Part shown: positions 45,199 through 53,831 of the stretch, one piece after another
How positions within the stretch are numbered: position 1 is the stretch's first letter
Layout: each line of letters begins with the position of its first letter
NCBI RefSeq assembly: GCF_004028235.1
Contig: NZ_CP035037.1
Coordinates: 558,001-622,000 of the forward strand
From: Leucobacter muris
GTDB taxonomy: Bacteria; Actinomycetota; Actinomycetes; Actinomycetales; Microbacteriaceae
DNA length: 64,000 nucleotides
Direction: 5' to 3'
Translations under genes and position numbers: made by a program
The notes under the pieces: generated by a model
What the model was told of the DNA's origin: nothing
The model's input: only the letters and a program-made list of their open reading frames with translations
Databases searched by the model: none

Positions 45199-47268
45199 AT
45201 GAGCGTCACCATCACGCCGCAGTCCACCAGCGCCCGCATCGACATCGAGCGGGTCGGCGACGCCCTGCTCGGCCGCTGGAAGAAGGAGCGGCTCGAGTCG
45301 CGCCGGCTCGCCGAAGACCCCCGCCTGCACACGATCCCCGGCCAGCCCATGGCCGAGCACCGCGAGCGCGTGCTCGAACAGCTCGGCATCCTGGTCGAGG
45401 AGGGCGCGATCCAGCGCGCCTACCCGACCGATCTCGGCGGCAGCGACAACCACGGCGGCAACATCGCGGCGTTCCAAGAGCTGGTGCTCGCCGACCCGTC
45501 GCTGCAGATCAAGAGCGGCGTGCAGTGGGGGCTCTTCGGCGCGGCGATCCTGCACCTCGGCACGCGCAAGCACCACGAGCGGTGGTTGCCCGACGTGATG
45601 AGCCTCAAACTGCCCGGCGCGTTCGCCATGACCGAGATCGGGCACGGCTCCGACGTCGCCTCGATCGGCACCACGGCCACCTACGATCCCGAGACCGAGG
45701 AGTTCGAGATCCACACGCCCTTCACGGGCGCGTGGAAGGAGTTCCTCGGCAACGCGGCGCTGCACGGGCAGGCCGCGGTCGTCTTCGCGCAGCTCATCAC
45801 GCGCGGCGTCAATCACGGCGTGCACGCCTTCTTCGTGCCGATCCGCACGCCCGACGGCGAGATGCTGCCCGGCGTGGGCAGCGAAGACGACGGGGTGAAG
45901 GGCGGCCTCAACGGCATCGACAACGGGCGCCTGCATTTCGACCACGTGCGCATCCCCCGTGAGAACCTGCTCAACCGCTACGGCGACGTCGCCGCCGACG
46001 GCACCTACTCCTCGGCGATCGAGAGCCCCGGCCGCCGCTTCTTCACCATGATCGGCACGCTCGTGCAGGGTCGCGTTTCCCTCGACGGGTCCTCGGTGCG
46101 GGCGATGCAGGCCGCGCTCGCGATCGCCATCCGCTACGGCAGCGAGCGGCGCCAGTTCCCCGGGGCCTCCGGCCGCGAGACCGTGCTGCTCGACTACGGC
46201 CTGCACCAGCGGAGGCTCCTGCCGCGGCTGGCCCAGAGCTACGCCATGGCTTTCGCCGACGAACGGCTGCTCACCGTCTTCGACGAGGTGTTCTCGGGTG
46301 CACGAGACACCCCCGAGAACCGCGAGGACCTCGAGACCCTGGCCGCGGCGCTGAAGCCCCTCTCCACCTGGGCCGCGCTCGACACGCTGCAGGAGGTGCG
46401 CGAGGCCTGCGGCGGCGCCGGCTTCATGGCCAAGAATCGCGTGACCGGGCTGCGCGCCGACCTCGACATCTACGTGACCTTCGAGGGTGACAACAACGTG
46501 CTGCTGCAGCTCGTCGGCAAGCGCCTGCTCACCGACTACGCCGAGCAGTTCAAGGGCGCCGACCGGGCCGCTCTCATCAAGGCGGCCGCGAGCCAGCTGG
46601 GCGGGCGGGTCAGCCGCTTCGGCCTGCGCCAGGTGGGGCAGAGCATCTTCGACCTCGGCCAGATGGCGCGATCGGTCGAGAGCCTGCGCAGCCCCGAGGC
46701 GCAGCGGGAGCTGCTCGCCGACCGCGTGCAGACCATGATCTCCGAGATCGCGATGGCGCTGCGCGAGGCCACCAAGAACACGCCGAAGGACGACAAGCGC
46801 GCCCGTGCCATCGCCGCCGAAGACGCCTTCAACGCGCAGCAGCACAAGCTCATCGCGGCCGCCCGCGCCCACGCCGAGCTGCTGCAGTGGGAGGCCTTCA
46901 CCGAGGCGGTCGAGCAGATCGACGACGAGGGCTCCCGTCAGGTGCTGACCTGGCTGCGCGATCTCTTCGGCTTCGGACTCATCGAGAGCAACGCCTCCTG
47001 GTACCTCGTGAACGGCCGCATCTCGGGCCAGCGCGCCGAAGCCGTCACCGCCTACATCGACCGCCTCATCGGTCGGCTGCGCCCGCACGCCCTCGACCTC
47101 GTCGAGGCCTTCGGTCTCAGCCCCGAGCTGCTGCGCGCCGAGATCGCCACGGGCATCGAGGGCGAGCGCCAGGAGGAGGCCCACGCCTACGTCGAAGCGC
47201 AGCGCGCGGCTGGCACCTGGCCGATGCATGAGAAGGATCTCTACCGCGCGAAGAAGAAGGCCGACTAG
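45199..47268 (+). CDS. Acyl-CoA dehydrogenase/oxidase family flavoprotein
   Basis: At 689 residues it is longer than simple acyl-CoA dehydrogenases and matches the acyl-CoA oxidase layout. N-terminal helices are followed by the beta domain with FAMTEIGHGSDVASIGTTATYD (FAD contact), then PRENLLNRYGDV, EVREACGGAGFMAKNRVTGLRADLDIYVTFEGDNNVLLQ (FAD/CoA region, catalytic Glu in FEGD) and a C-terminal oxidase domain. It introduces the alpha-beta double bond in fatty acyl-CoA. ATG 45199 follows AAGGAG. It has its own promoter with palindromic operator candidates, suggesting fatty-acid-responsive control. Confidence 0.92.
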   Translation: MSVTITPQSTSARIDIERVGDALLGRWKKERLESRRLAEDPRLHTIPGQPMAEHRERVLEQLGILVEEGAIQRAYPTDLGGSDNHGGNIAAFQELVLADPSLQIKSGVQWGLFGAAILHLGTRKHHERWLPDVMSLKLPGAFAMTEIGHGSDVASIGTTATYDPETEEFEIHTPFTGAWKEFLGNAALHGQAAVVFAQLITRGVNHGVHAFFVPIRTPDGEMLPGVGSEDDGVKGGLNGIDNGRLHFDHVRIPRENLLNRYGDVAADGTYSSAIESPGRRFFTMIGTLVQGRVSLDGSSVRAMQAALAIAIRYGSERRQFPGASGRETVLLDYGLHQRRLLPRLAQSYAMAFADERLLTVFDEVFSGARDTPENREDLETLAAALKPLSTWAALDTLQEVREACGGAGFMAKNRVTGLRADLDIYVTFEGDNNVLLQLVGKRLLTDYAEQFKGADRAALIKAAASQLGGRVSRFGLRQVGQSIFDLGQMARSVESLRSPEAQRELLADRVQTMISEIAMALREATKNTPKDDKRARAIAAEDAFNAQQHKLIAAARAHAELLQWEAFTEAVEQIDDEGSRQVLTWLRDLFGFGLIESNASWYLVNGRISGQRAEAVTAYIDRLIGRLRPHALDLVEAFGLSPELLRAEIATGIEGERQEEAHAYVEAQRAAGTWPMHEKDLYRAKKKAD

Positions 47269-47352
47269 CAGCGCGCGGGCTCGTGAACGCCCGCCCCGCG
47301 GCATAGAGTTGGAGGCACGGCAGATCGGTTCCGTTCACAGGGCAGGTGGGGC

Positions 47353-48243
47353 ATGACCTTCAACGACAACGCTCGCATCGATACCGGACGAGTGTCGAAG
47401 CGCAGCGGCGCGCGGCGAGGCGGCCTGATCGCGGGCGGCGGTGTGGGGGTCGCGCTGCTGCTCGCGCTCGGTTCGCAGCTGTTCGGCGTGAACCTGCTGC
47501 CGTTCGCGCCCGTGGTCGACCAGCTGATCAGCGGCAGCTCCCTCTCGGGCGAGCGCTCCGAGGCGCTGCCCGGCTGCGAGACCGGCGCCGACGCGAACGA
47601 AGACGCCGAGTGTCGCATGGCGGCCACGGCCGACTCCCTCGATCGCTTCTGGACGGGCGAGGTCGACGGCTATCGTGCACCCGCGGAAGTGGTGCTCTAC
47701 GACGGCCAGACCCAGTCGGCGTGCGGCGCCGCTTCGTCTGCGACGGGCCCGTTCTACTGCCCTTCCGACGAGTCGATCTATCTCGACGTCGCCTTCTTCG
47801 ACACGCTGAGCAGCGACTACGGCGCGTCGGACGGGTCGCTCGCCCAGATGTACGTGCTCGCCCACGAGTGGGGCCACCACATCTCGAACCTCATCGGCAC
47901 GCTGCAGCAGACGGGCCGCGAATCCGGGCCCGCGTCGGGGTCGGTGCGCCTCGAGCTGCAGGCCGATTGCTTCGCGGGCGCCTGGGGGAAGAATGCGTCC
48001 ACCGTCACCGACGACGCGGGTGTGCCCTTCCTGCAGCCCGTCACGCAGCAGCAGATCGCCGATGCCATGAGCGCTGCGGCCGCCGTGGGCGACGACCACA
48101 TCATGGAGTCGGCCGGCGCCCCGGTGAACCCCGAGCGGTTCACGCACGGCACATCCGAGCAGCGCCAGCGCTGGTTCCAGGAGGGCTACCGCAGCGGCCC
48201 CGGCGCGTGCGGTACCTTCGACGTGCCCGCTTCGGAGCTGTAG
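47353..48243 (+). CDS. Neutral zinc metallopeptidase (YpfJ/KPN_02809 family)
   Basis: This 296-residue protein has one N-terminal membrane anchor (LIAGGGVGVALLLALGSQLFGV). The extracytoplasmic domain carries the zinc motif HEWGHH (in YVLAHEWGHHISNL) with the downstream RLELQADCFAGAW supplying the third ligand, and Cys pairs likely forming disulfides. Residues DNARIDTGRV at the start are typical of the family. The substrate is unknown. A -10-like TAGAGT occurs near 47303, so the transcript probably has a short leader. Confidence 0.92.
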   Translation: MTFNDNARIDTGRVSKRSGARRGGLIAGGGVGVALLLALGSQLFGVNLLPFAPVVDQLISGSSLSGERSEALPGCETGADANEDAECRMAATADSLDRFWTGEVDGYRAPAEVVLYDGQTQSACGAASSATGPFYCPSDESIYLDVAFFDTLSSDYGASDGSLAQMYVLAHEWGHHISNLIGTLQQTGRESGPASGSVRLELQADCFAGAWGKNASTVTDDAGVPFLQPVTQQQIADAMSAAAAVGDDHIMESAGAPVNPERFTHGTSEQRQRWFQEGYRSGPGACGTFDVPASEL

Positions 48244-48401
48244 GCCGGACGGGCGCGCCGCACGCTGTGCAGGGCTCGCCCGGCTGCGCACCGGCCTGCC
48301 CGGCTCCGCACAGACATGCTCGGCGGGCCATCGAGAACCGACAGCCCGTCCCGGCTCGTCCGGCCCGAGCGGATGGTCCCGCCCGGCGAGTCGCATCGTG
48401 C

Positions 48402-49256
48402 TCAGCGGCGCTTGCGCTTCTTCTCCGCTCGGCGCAGCGCCTTCGCGCGCTCGGCCTTCTCCTTCGCCGCCGCGAGCTGCGCGCCGCGCGAGCCCGGTTT
48501 GGGGCCCGCCTTCTTCGCCGCCGGTTTCGGGCGCGCCTGCTTCGCGGGCTTCCTGCCGTTGGCGCCCGTCCAGCCATCGGCAGCTGCGGCCGCGGGCCGG
48601 GAGCTGCGGGCCGTGCGGCCGCGCATGATGCCCACGAGCTGCTGCACATCGGCAGCGTCGCGATCCACGTCCCAGCTCGCCCAGATCCCGCTGCCCGCGA
48701 GCTCGGGCTCTCCGGTCACCGGCAGCACGGCATGGGCGCGCTTGTCGCTCAGGTGCCGGGCGAGGGGAAGGGGGAGCAGGATCGCGCCGGCGCCGGTCGC
48801 GACGAGTTCGAGGGCGGCCTTCACACCGGTCGGCATCCAGGAAGGGTCCTCCCACGACCGCGCGGCGGGCCACTGGGGGAAGTGATCTGGGTGGTCGAGC
48901 AGCGGCACCAGCTCGAGGTCGCCCACCGAGATCTCGGAGCTTTCGGCGAGCTCGTGGTCGGCGGGCACCACGAGCGCCACGGCCTCCGTGTAGAGCAGCA
49001 TCGCGTGGCGGCTGCGGTCGGGCTCCGACGAGCCCTCCGGGCGCTCGCCCGCGCGCGTGCGCTCGAGCATCACGTCGACCCCTTGCGCCTCGGCCTTCCG
49101 ACCGAAGGCCGTCTCGACGGGCACCAGTTCGAGGGGGTCGCCGCCGGCCCGCTCCCAGCGCTTCGCCCACTTGCTGGGAGCGGTGCCCCGAGTGAAGCCC
49201 AGGCGCAGCGCGCCCGTGTCGTCGGCGGGGGCTGAGGGAAGTTCGGCGTCGTTCAC
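48402..49256 (-). CDS. LysR-type effector-binding domain protein lacking the HTH, with basic tail
   Basis: This 284-residue protein starts at GTG 49256 in a GTGA overlap with the upstream alkyltransferase-like gene. Residues about 15-210 correspond to a LysR substrate-binding domain (LRLGFTRGTAPSKWAKRW, EAVALVVPADHELAE, LVATGAGAILLPLPLARHL). No N-terminal winged helix exists in any frame. Residues 220-284 are a Lys/Arg/Ala tail (KPAAKKAGPKPGSRGAQLAA, AEKKRKRR) that could bind nucleic acid. It may sense a small molecule or act with a partner; function is unknown. Confidence 0.8.
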   Translation of the reverse strand: MNDAELPSAPADDTGALRLGFTRGTAPSKWAKRWERAGGDPLELVPVETAFGRKAEAQGVDVMLERTRAGERPEGSSEPDRSRHAMLLYTEAVALVVPADHELAESSEISVGDLELVPLLDHPDHFPQWPAARSWEDPSWMPTGVKAALELVATGAGAILLPLPLARHLSDKRAHAVLPVTGEPELAGSGIWASWDVDRDAADVQQLVGIMRGRTARSSRPAAAAADGWTGANGRKPAKQARPKPAAKKAGPKPGSRGAQLAAAKEKAERAKALRRAEKKRKRR

Positions 49257-49591
49257 AGCGCTATTTTCGCGTAGATCTCGTGCGTGTACGGGAGCCGTGC
49301 CGTGGAGAGCGCGATGCGGTAGCGCTCCGGAGACTCGACGTGCCTGAGCGGTGTGCCCTCCTCGACGTAGTGCGGGTGGGCGAGCCGGGCGTGCCCCTGG
49401 GGCGGCAGCCCGCTGGCGGGCACCACCCGCCACCACGGCACCGCGTGCCCGTACAGGGCCATCACACGACCGACGGCGCGCGGCGCTTCCGAGCCGATCG
49501 CGATCCCCACATCGCCGTAGGTCATCACGCGGCCGGCGGGGATGCGCTCGACCACGTCGAGCACGGCTTCGACGAACTCCGCACTGGGCAT
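49253..49591 (-). CDS. Alkyltransferase-like protein (ATL, MGMT family)
   Basis: This 112-residue protein matches the MGMT DNA-binding domain: VVERIPAGRVMTYGDVGIAIG, PRAVGRVMALYGHAVPWWRVVPASG. The active-site PCHR of MGMT is VPWWR here, with Trp in the Cys position, so it cannot transfer alkyl groups. It should instead bind O6-alkylguanine and flag it for nucleotide excision repair, as ATL proteins do. It is translationally coupled to the LysR-effector-like gene. ATG 49591 is the only sensible start. Confidence 0.9.
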   Translation of the reverse strand: MPSAEFVEAVLDVVERIPAGRVMTYGDVGIAIGSEAPRAVGRVMALYGHAVPWWRVVPASGLPPQGHARLAHPHYVEEGTPLRHVESPERYRIALSTARLPYTHEIYAKIAL

Positions 49592-49650
49592 GGCACCAGG
49601 GTACGCGCTCGAGGCGACCGGGGGGCGCCGTGCTTCGCAGCTCATCGAGT

Positions 49651-49718
49651 CGGCCGATTCGTATCGAGTCGGCCTGCGATTCGCGCGAATTCCGTGCCGG
49701 GTCGATACGAATGGGCCG
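49651..49718. repeat. Long imperfect palindrome between the ATL and VIT genes
   Basis: Perfect arms ATTCGTATCGA (49657-49667) and complement (49702-49712) are extended on the outside by CGGCC/GGCCG; the sequence ATCGAGTCGGCC is also directly repeated (49644-49655, 49663-49674). It lies downstream of the VIT gene stop and may act as terminator. Confidence 0.55.
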
Positions 49719-49779
49719 TCTCGATGGGGCGAGGAACTCGGGGCGGGGCGGGGCGGACTCGGGTCGGGATCCCCGGCCG

Positions 49780-50511
49780 CTATCCGAGCGAGGAGACCCC
49801 GAGCAGCGTGCCGACGAGATACGTCGCCGCGACGGCGATGCCGCCGAACACCAGCTGCCGCAGCGCGCCCGAGAACGGGTTGCGGTCGGTGAAGCGGGCG
49901 GCGGTGAAACCGGCCGCTAGCAGGCCCGCGCCGCCGAAGACGAGCCCCCACCAGAGCGTGCCGAAACCCAGCAGGAACGGAAGCACCGGGATGATTGCGC
50001 CCACGCTGAACGCGGCGAACGAAGACCCGGCCGCCACGAGCGGCGAGGGGCGGTCGTCGGGGCTCAGCCCGAGCTCGTGCGCGAGATGCACCTTCAGCGC
50101 CTGCTCGCTGTTCGCGTGCACCTGCGTGGCCGCGTCGCTCGCGGTCTGCGGCGACATGCCCAGGTGCTCGAACATCACCGTGAGCTCGGCCTGCTCGCCG
50201 ACCGGGTTGCGGTCGAGCGCGTCGCGTTCGGTCTGCACTTCGACCGCCAGCTGCTCGTTCTGGGTGCGCACCGAGGTGTACTCGCCGAGCGCCATCGAGA
50301 TCGCGCCCGAGATGAGACCGGAGACGCCCGTGATCGCGATGATCCCCGGGCTCGCGCCCGCTGCGGCGATGCCCGAGATGAGGCCGATGTTCGACACCAA
50401 CCCGTCCATCGCGCCGAACACCGATGCGCGCAGCCAGCCCGACCCCGCCGACGACGAGTGCGTGTGATCGTAGTCGTGCGGGTTGGCGATGTCGATGGGT
50501 CCGTCGTTCAT
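49780..50511 (-). CDS. VIT1/CCC1-family iron/manganese transporter
   Basis: This 243-residue membrane protein has WLRASVFGAMDGLVSNIGLISGIAAAG (TM1 with conserved D and G), GLISGAISMALGEYTSVRTQNE (TM2) and three C-terminal helices after a cytoplasmic segment rich in E/D/H (QTERDALDRNPVGEQAEL) that in VIT1 binds metals. It likely exports or sequesters Fe2+ or Mn2+. It is a single gene; an N-terminal His-rich tag (DYDHTHSS) is noteworthy. Confidence 0.9.
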   Translation of the reverse strand: MNDGPIDIANPHDYDHTHSSSAGSGWLRASVFGAMDGLVSNIGLISGIAAAGASPGIIAITGVSGLISGAISMALGEYTSVRTQNEQLAVEVQTERDALDRNPVGEQAELTVMFEHLGMSPQTASDAATQVHANSEQALKVHLAHELGLSPDDRPSPLVAAGSSFAAFSVGAIIPVLPFLLGFGTLWWGLVFGGAGLLAAGFTAARFTDRNPFSGALRQLVFGGIAVAATYLVGTLLGVSSLG

Positions 50512-50640
50512 GAACACCTCGGGGTCGTGGGGAGGGTGCGCGCCGGGTGCGGCGCGACCTGAGCGGCGCTGGATTCGGCGCGACCGCAGCAACCGTAGCA
50601 AGGTTGCGACGAGAGGGAGAAGCCCTGATCCAAGGTCGAA

Positions 50641-50686
50641 TACCCGAGGGATCGAGTTCGCCCAGACGAACTCGATCCCTCGGGTA
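50641..50686 (-). terminator. Terminator of the ABC-F gene
   Basis: A perfect 20-bp stem (50641-50660 with 50667-50686) and 6-base loop lie 47 bases beyond the ABC-F stop. Confidence 0.8.
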
Positions 50687-50732
50687 CGCGTTCCGTCGAT
50701 GCACCGGCGCGCGCCCGATCGCGGTTCCCGGC

Positions 50733-53012
50733 TCACTCGCCGGCGAGATCCAGCACCTCGCCCTCCCAGCGCGAGCGCAGCCAGCGATCGTGCGTCGCGA
50801 TCACGAGCCCGGTGCTCGCCGCGGGGCTCGCGGTGAACTCGCGCAGCGCCGTCTCGAGCTCCTCGACCAGGGTGAGGGAGAGGTGGTTCGTGGGCTCGTC
50901 GAGCAGCAGCACGTCGGGCGGATCGGCGACGAGCGCCGCGAGGGCGAGCCGTCGGCGCTGGCCCACGCTGAGCGCGCCGACGGGCCGGACAACGTCGCGC
51001 CTCGCCAGCAGGCCGGTCTCGTGCAGCGGCAGCGCGTCGGCGGTGTCGACGCCGACCGCGTCGCGGTAGACGCGCTCCGCCGAGCGGTCCGCGTGCTCGA
51101 ACTCGACCTCCTGCGGCAGGTAGCCGACGCGTGCGTGCGACGCGATCTCGAGCTCGCCGCGATCGGGGTCGAGGCGGTGGGCGAGGATCGCGAGCAGCGT
51201 CGACTTGCCCGAGCCGTTCGGCCCCGTGAGCATGAGCCGGCCCCCGGTCGGCAGTTCGAAGGAGGTCGGCCGCAGCCGCCCGGCGAGGGCGATCCGGTCC
51301 GCGCGGATGAGTGCGGACGGTGAAGCTTCGCCGCGAGCGTCGGCGGATCGGGTCGGATCGAGCTCCGCCACCGCGCCTCCCGCCCGCCCGTCACCCGGCG
51401 ATGAACTGCCGCGCGGTGCGAGACCCTGTCCGTGCGGTACACCGCGTTCCCGGGGAGCCGCCGCCCCGAACCCGGCGAAGCGCAGCGGCTCGGGCGGGCG
51501 TCGCACCCGCTCCCGTTCGAGCACGTCGAGGCGCACGCGCGCGTTGCGGGCGCGTCGGGCGGTGACGCGAGCGTCTTTGTCGGCGTAGAACTTGCGCGTG
51601 ATCTTCGCCTCCGACTTCGACTCGTGCTTGCGGTTCACCTCGCGCGATCCGACCTCGATCTCGTGGATCAGCGCCTCGCGCTCGGCCGTCTCGGCGGCGT
51701 AGCGGGCGCGCCAGCGCTCCATCTCCGCCTGCCGCGCGGCGCGTGCCGCCGAGTAGCCGACTCCCCAGAGCCGCACGCCGAAACCCGAGCCCGGGTCGTC
51801 GGTCACGGGACCCGCCGGGAGGGAATCGTGCGGCCCGGGCGCCGAGAGGGGACGGGAACTCGGTGCGGACCCGGATCGGGAGCCGGTGCCGGATCCCGAT
51901 CCCGTGAGGGACCCGGAGCCCGAGCCGATGCCGGATGCGGCCGCGCCGGATCCCGACCCCGAGGCGCCGGAGCCCTCGACTGCGCGCTCCGCACCATGCG
52001 TCTCCGCTGCGCTCGCCTCTGCCGCGATCGCAACCCAGTCTGGCGAGTGCGCGGCGAGTCCCGCCGCCCCGACCCGTCCGGCGCTCGCCACCGGTTCCGC
52101 GTCCGCGAGCACCTGTGCGGGAAGGGGCAGCGCGTCGAGATCGAGGATGCGCGTGCTCACCGCGTCGAGCAGCGCGCGGTCGTGGCTCGCGACGATCACG
52201 ATGCCGGGCCAGCCGGCGAGCACCCGCTCGAGGTAGGCGGCCGAGGCGTCGTCGAGGTGGTTCGACGGCTCGTCGAGCAGCAGGGTCTGCGGCGCGGTGA
52301 GCAGCAGTGCCGCGAGCGCCAGGCGCAGCCGCTGCCCGCCCGACAGCTCGCCGATCGGGCGGCCCTCGGCGATGCCGCCGAGCCCCAGCCCGAAGAGGAT
52401 CTCGCCCCGGCGAGCCGCGGTCGACCAGGCGCTCGTGCGCTCGGCGTCCTCGAGCGCGAGAGCGTAGGCGTCGGCGACCTCGGGGTCGTCGGGGTGGGAA
52501 GCGAAGCGCTCTCCGAGCCGCTCGATGCGCTCGAGCGCGTCGAGCGCGGTGCGCTGGGCGTCGTCGAGCACCCAGCCGAGCGGCGTCTCGTCGGGGTAGG
52601 GCAGCTGCTGGGCGAGCAGGCCGACCGAGCCCGGCAGCGCGACGGTGCCGGAGTCGGGGCGCGATCCGGGATCGTCAGCCGGGCCTCCCACGGTGCGTGC
52701 CGGAGGGTCTTCGGAGCTTGCCCGGCCTGCCGCTGTGTCTCCTGCCGGGCCTCCCGCCGATCCTCCCGCCGCCGCGAGGATGCGCAGCAGGGTCGACTTG
52801 CCGGTGCCGTTCTCACCGATCAGGCCGATGCGATCGCCCGGTTTCGCCGTGAACGAGATATCGCTGAGTACGCGGCGGTCGCCGTAGGAGCGGGAGACGC
52901 CGTCGACGATCAGGTGCGCGGTGCCGGGCGCCGACCCCGCGCCGTCGGATGCGGAGCGGGACGCCGCACGGGTCGCGGCTGCGAGGTCTGGGGTGGTGTT
53001 CGATGCGGGCAT
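50733..53012 (-). CDS. ABC-F family ATPase (ribosome-associated)
   Basis: This 759-residue soluble protein has two ABC domains: Walker A GENGTGKST and GPNGSGKST, signatures LSGGQRLRLALAAL and LSVGQRRRLALAAL, Walker B LLLDEPSNHLDD and LLLDEPTNHLS, and no membrane helices. The inter-domain linker is unusually long (about 230 residues) with Gly/Ser repeats (GSGSGSLTGSGSGTGS), a helical 'RRAREALIHEIEVGSREVNRKHE'-type arm and Pro-rich parts. ABC-F proteins bind the ribosomal E site and regulate translation or protect against antibiotics. ATG 53012 follows GAGAGG; the frame is open to an upstream ATG at 53174. Confidence 0.9.
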   Translation of the reverse strand: MPASNTTPDLAAATRAASRSASDGAGSAPGTAHLIVDGVSRSYGDRRVLSDISFTAKPGDRIGLIGENGTGKSTLLRILAAAGGSAGGPAGDTAAGRASSEDPPARTVGGPADDPGSRPDSGTVALPGSVGLLAQQLPYPDETPLGWVLDDAQRTALDALERIERLGERFASHPDDPEVADAYALALEDAERTSAWSTAARRGEILFGLGLGGIAEGRPIGELSGGQRLRLALAALLLTAPQTLLLDEPSNHLDDASAAYLERVLAGWPGIVIVASHDRALLDAVSTRILDLDALPLPAQVLADAEPVASAGRVGAAGLAAHSPDWVAIAAEASAAETHGAERAVEGSGASGSGSGAAASGIGSGSGSLTGSGSGTGSRSGSAPSSRPLSAPGPHDSLPAGPVTDDPGSGFGVRLWGVGYSAARAARQAEMERWRARYAAETAEREALIHEIEVGSREVNRKHESKSEAKITRKFYADKDARVTARRARNARVRLDVLERERVRRPPEPLRFAGFGAAAPRERGVPHGQGLAPRGSSSPGDGRAGGAVAELDPTRSADARGEASPSALIRADRIALAGRLRPTSFELPTGGRLMLTGPNGSGKSTLLAILAHRLDPDRGELEIASHARVGYLPQEVEFEHADRSAERVYRDAVGVDTADALPLHETGLLARRDVVRPVGALSVGQRRRLALAALVADPPDVLLLDEPTNHLSLTLVEELETALREFTASPAASTGLVIATHDRWLRSRWEGEVLDLAGE

Positions 53013-53237
53013 GGTGGCCGCCTCTCGGAATCGGGTGCTCCGCAGGGTGGCCGGGGTGCGCGTGAGACGGGTCGCCGATCCCGCGTCGTGAGGCGCGCGT
53101 ATGGCGGCTCGGATCGCGCGGGCGGGCGCTGCAGCCGCGCGCGGCGCGGCGGGCCCGAGGTGATCACGCAGCATCCCGTGGCATCGACCCTGGCGCGCTC
53201 AGCGCGCAGCGGAACCGGAACGGGGATTGAGGCTGCG

Positions 53238-53262
53238 TTAGTTCTTCACGCCCCCGAGTGTA
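53238..53262 (-). promoter_or_regulatory. Candidate promoter and three-codon leaderless uORF of the ABC-F gene
   Basis: On the minus strand TACACT (53257-53262) is followed after seven bases by GTG AAG AAC TAA (53238-53249). The remaining leader to ATG 53012 is about 225 bases, GC-rich and able to fold. This resembles leader-controlled ABC-F resistance genes; no matching -35 is clear (TTGCGC at 53282-53287 has a 19-base spacer). Confidence 0.4.
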
Positions 53263-53542
53263 CGCCAGACAGGGTGCGGGTGCGCAAGTGCGGGTTCGGG
53301 GCGGTCCACCGAGACCCGGCTCGGCGCCGGGGCCCGGGTCACCGGGATCCGGGCCCCTGCCGGGATCCGGCCTGTCACCGAGCCGCCGTGCTCTAGCCTG
53401 CCGCGATCGGGCCGTCGCCGTGTTCCGGCCATGGCTCTCGCTGCGATCCGGTCCCGCCCCCACCCGCTCCCCGCTTCCCGCCCGCTCCACGGCGCCACCC
53501 GCGCCCCGACCCCTGGGCCCTCGGCATCGCAGCGACCCAGCC

Positions 53543-53605
53543 GCACCGATCGAGCTTCACGCACCGGATCCGCCCGGATCGAGGTGCATGAAGCTCGATC
53601 GGTGC
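53543..53605. repeat. 63-bp palindromic element, copy B
   Basis: A perfect 17-bp outer stem (53543-53559 with 53589-53605) contains inner arms GCACC/GGTGC (53561-53565, 53583-53587) and GATCCG/CGGATC (53567-53572, 53575-53580), nearly a full cruciform. It matches copy A at 44893-44955 in length and in four conserved blocks. The surrounding 819-base gap 53013-53831 also has the ABC-F leader and a repeated CCGGGATCCGG; I see no gene in it. Confidence 0.75.
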
Positions 53606-53831
53606 GCGGACGGCGCACGGACGGTGCGGGCGGGGCGCGAACCGCACACGACCGGCGCGCGGGCGGTGCGCGGGCGGTGGGGCGATCGATGCGGAGCCGG
53701 AGGGCCCGAACGCGTGACCGGCCGAGCAGGAGCGCCCGGGTGCGCTGCGCGCCCATCGGCCCCGGCGCAGCGCGCGCCCTCCGGCCCGGGGCGGCGTACG
53801 CTGGAGACCTGCACGGCGATGGGAGAGCGGC

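Noticed and set aside
42586..47304. 1572-codon ORF antisense to the helicase and acyl-CoA dehydrogenase genes
   Set aside because: It has no recognisable domain and overlaps two well-supported sense genes.
49253..49591. Active O6-methylguanine-DNA methyltransferase
   Set aside because: The PCHR active site is replaced by PWWR, so no acceptor Cys; called an ATL protein instead.
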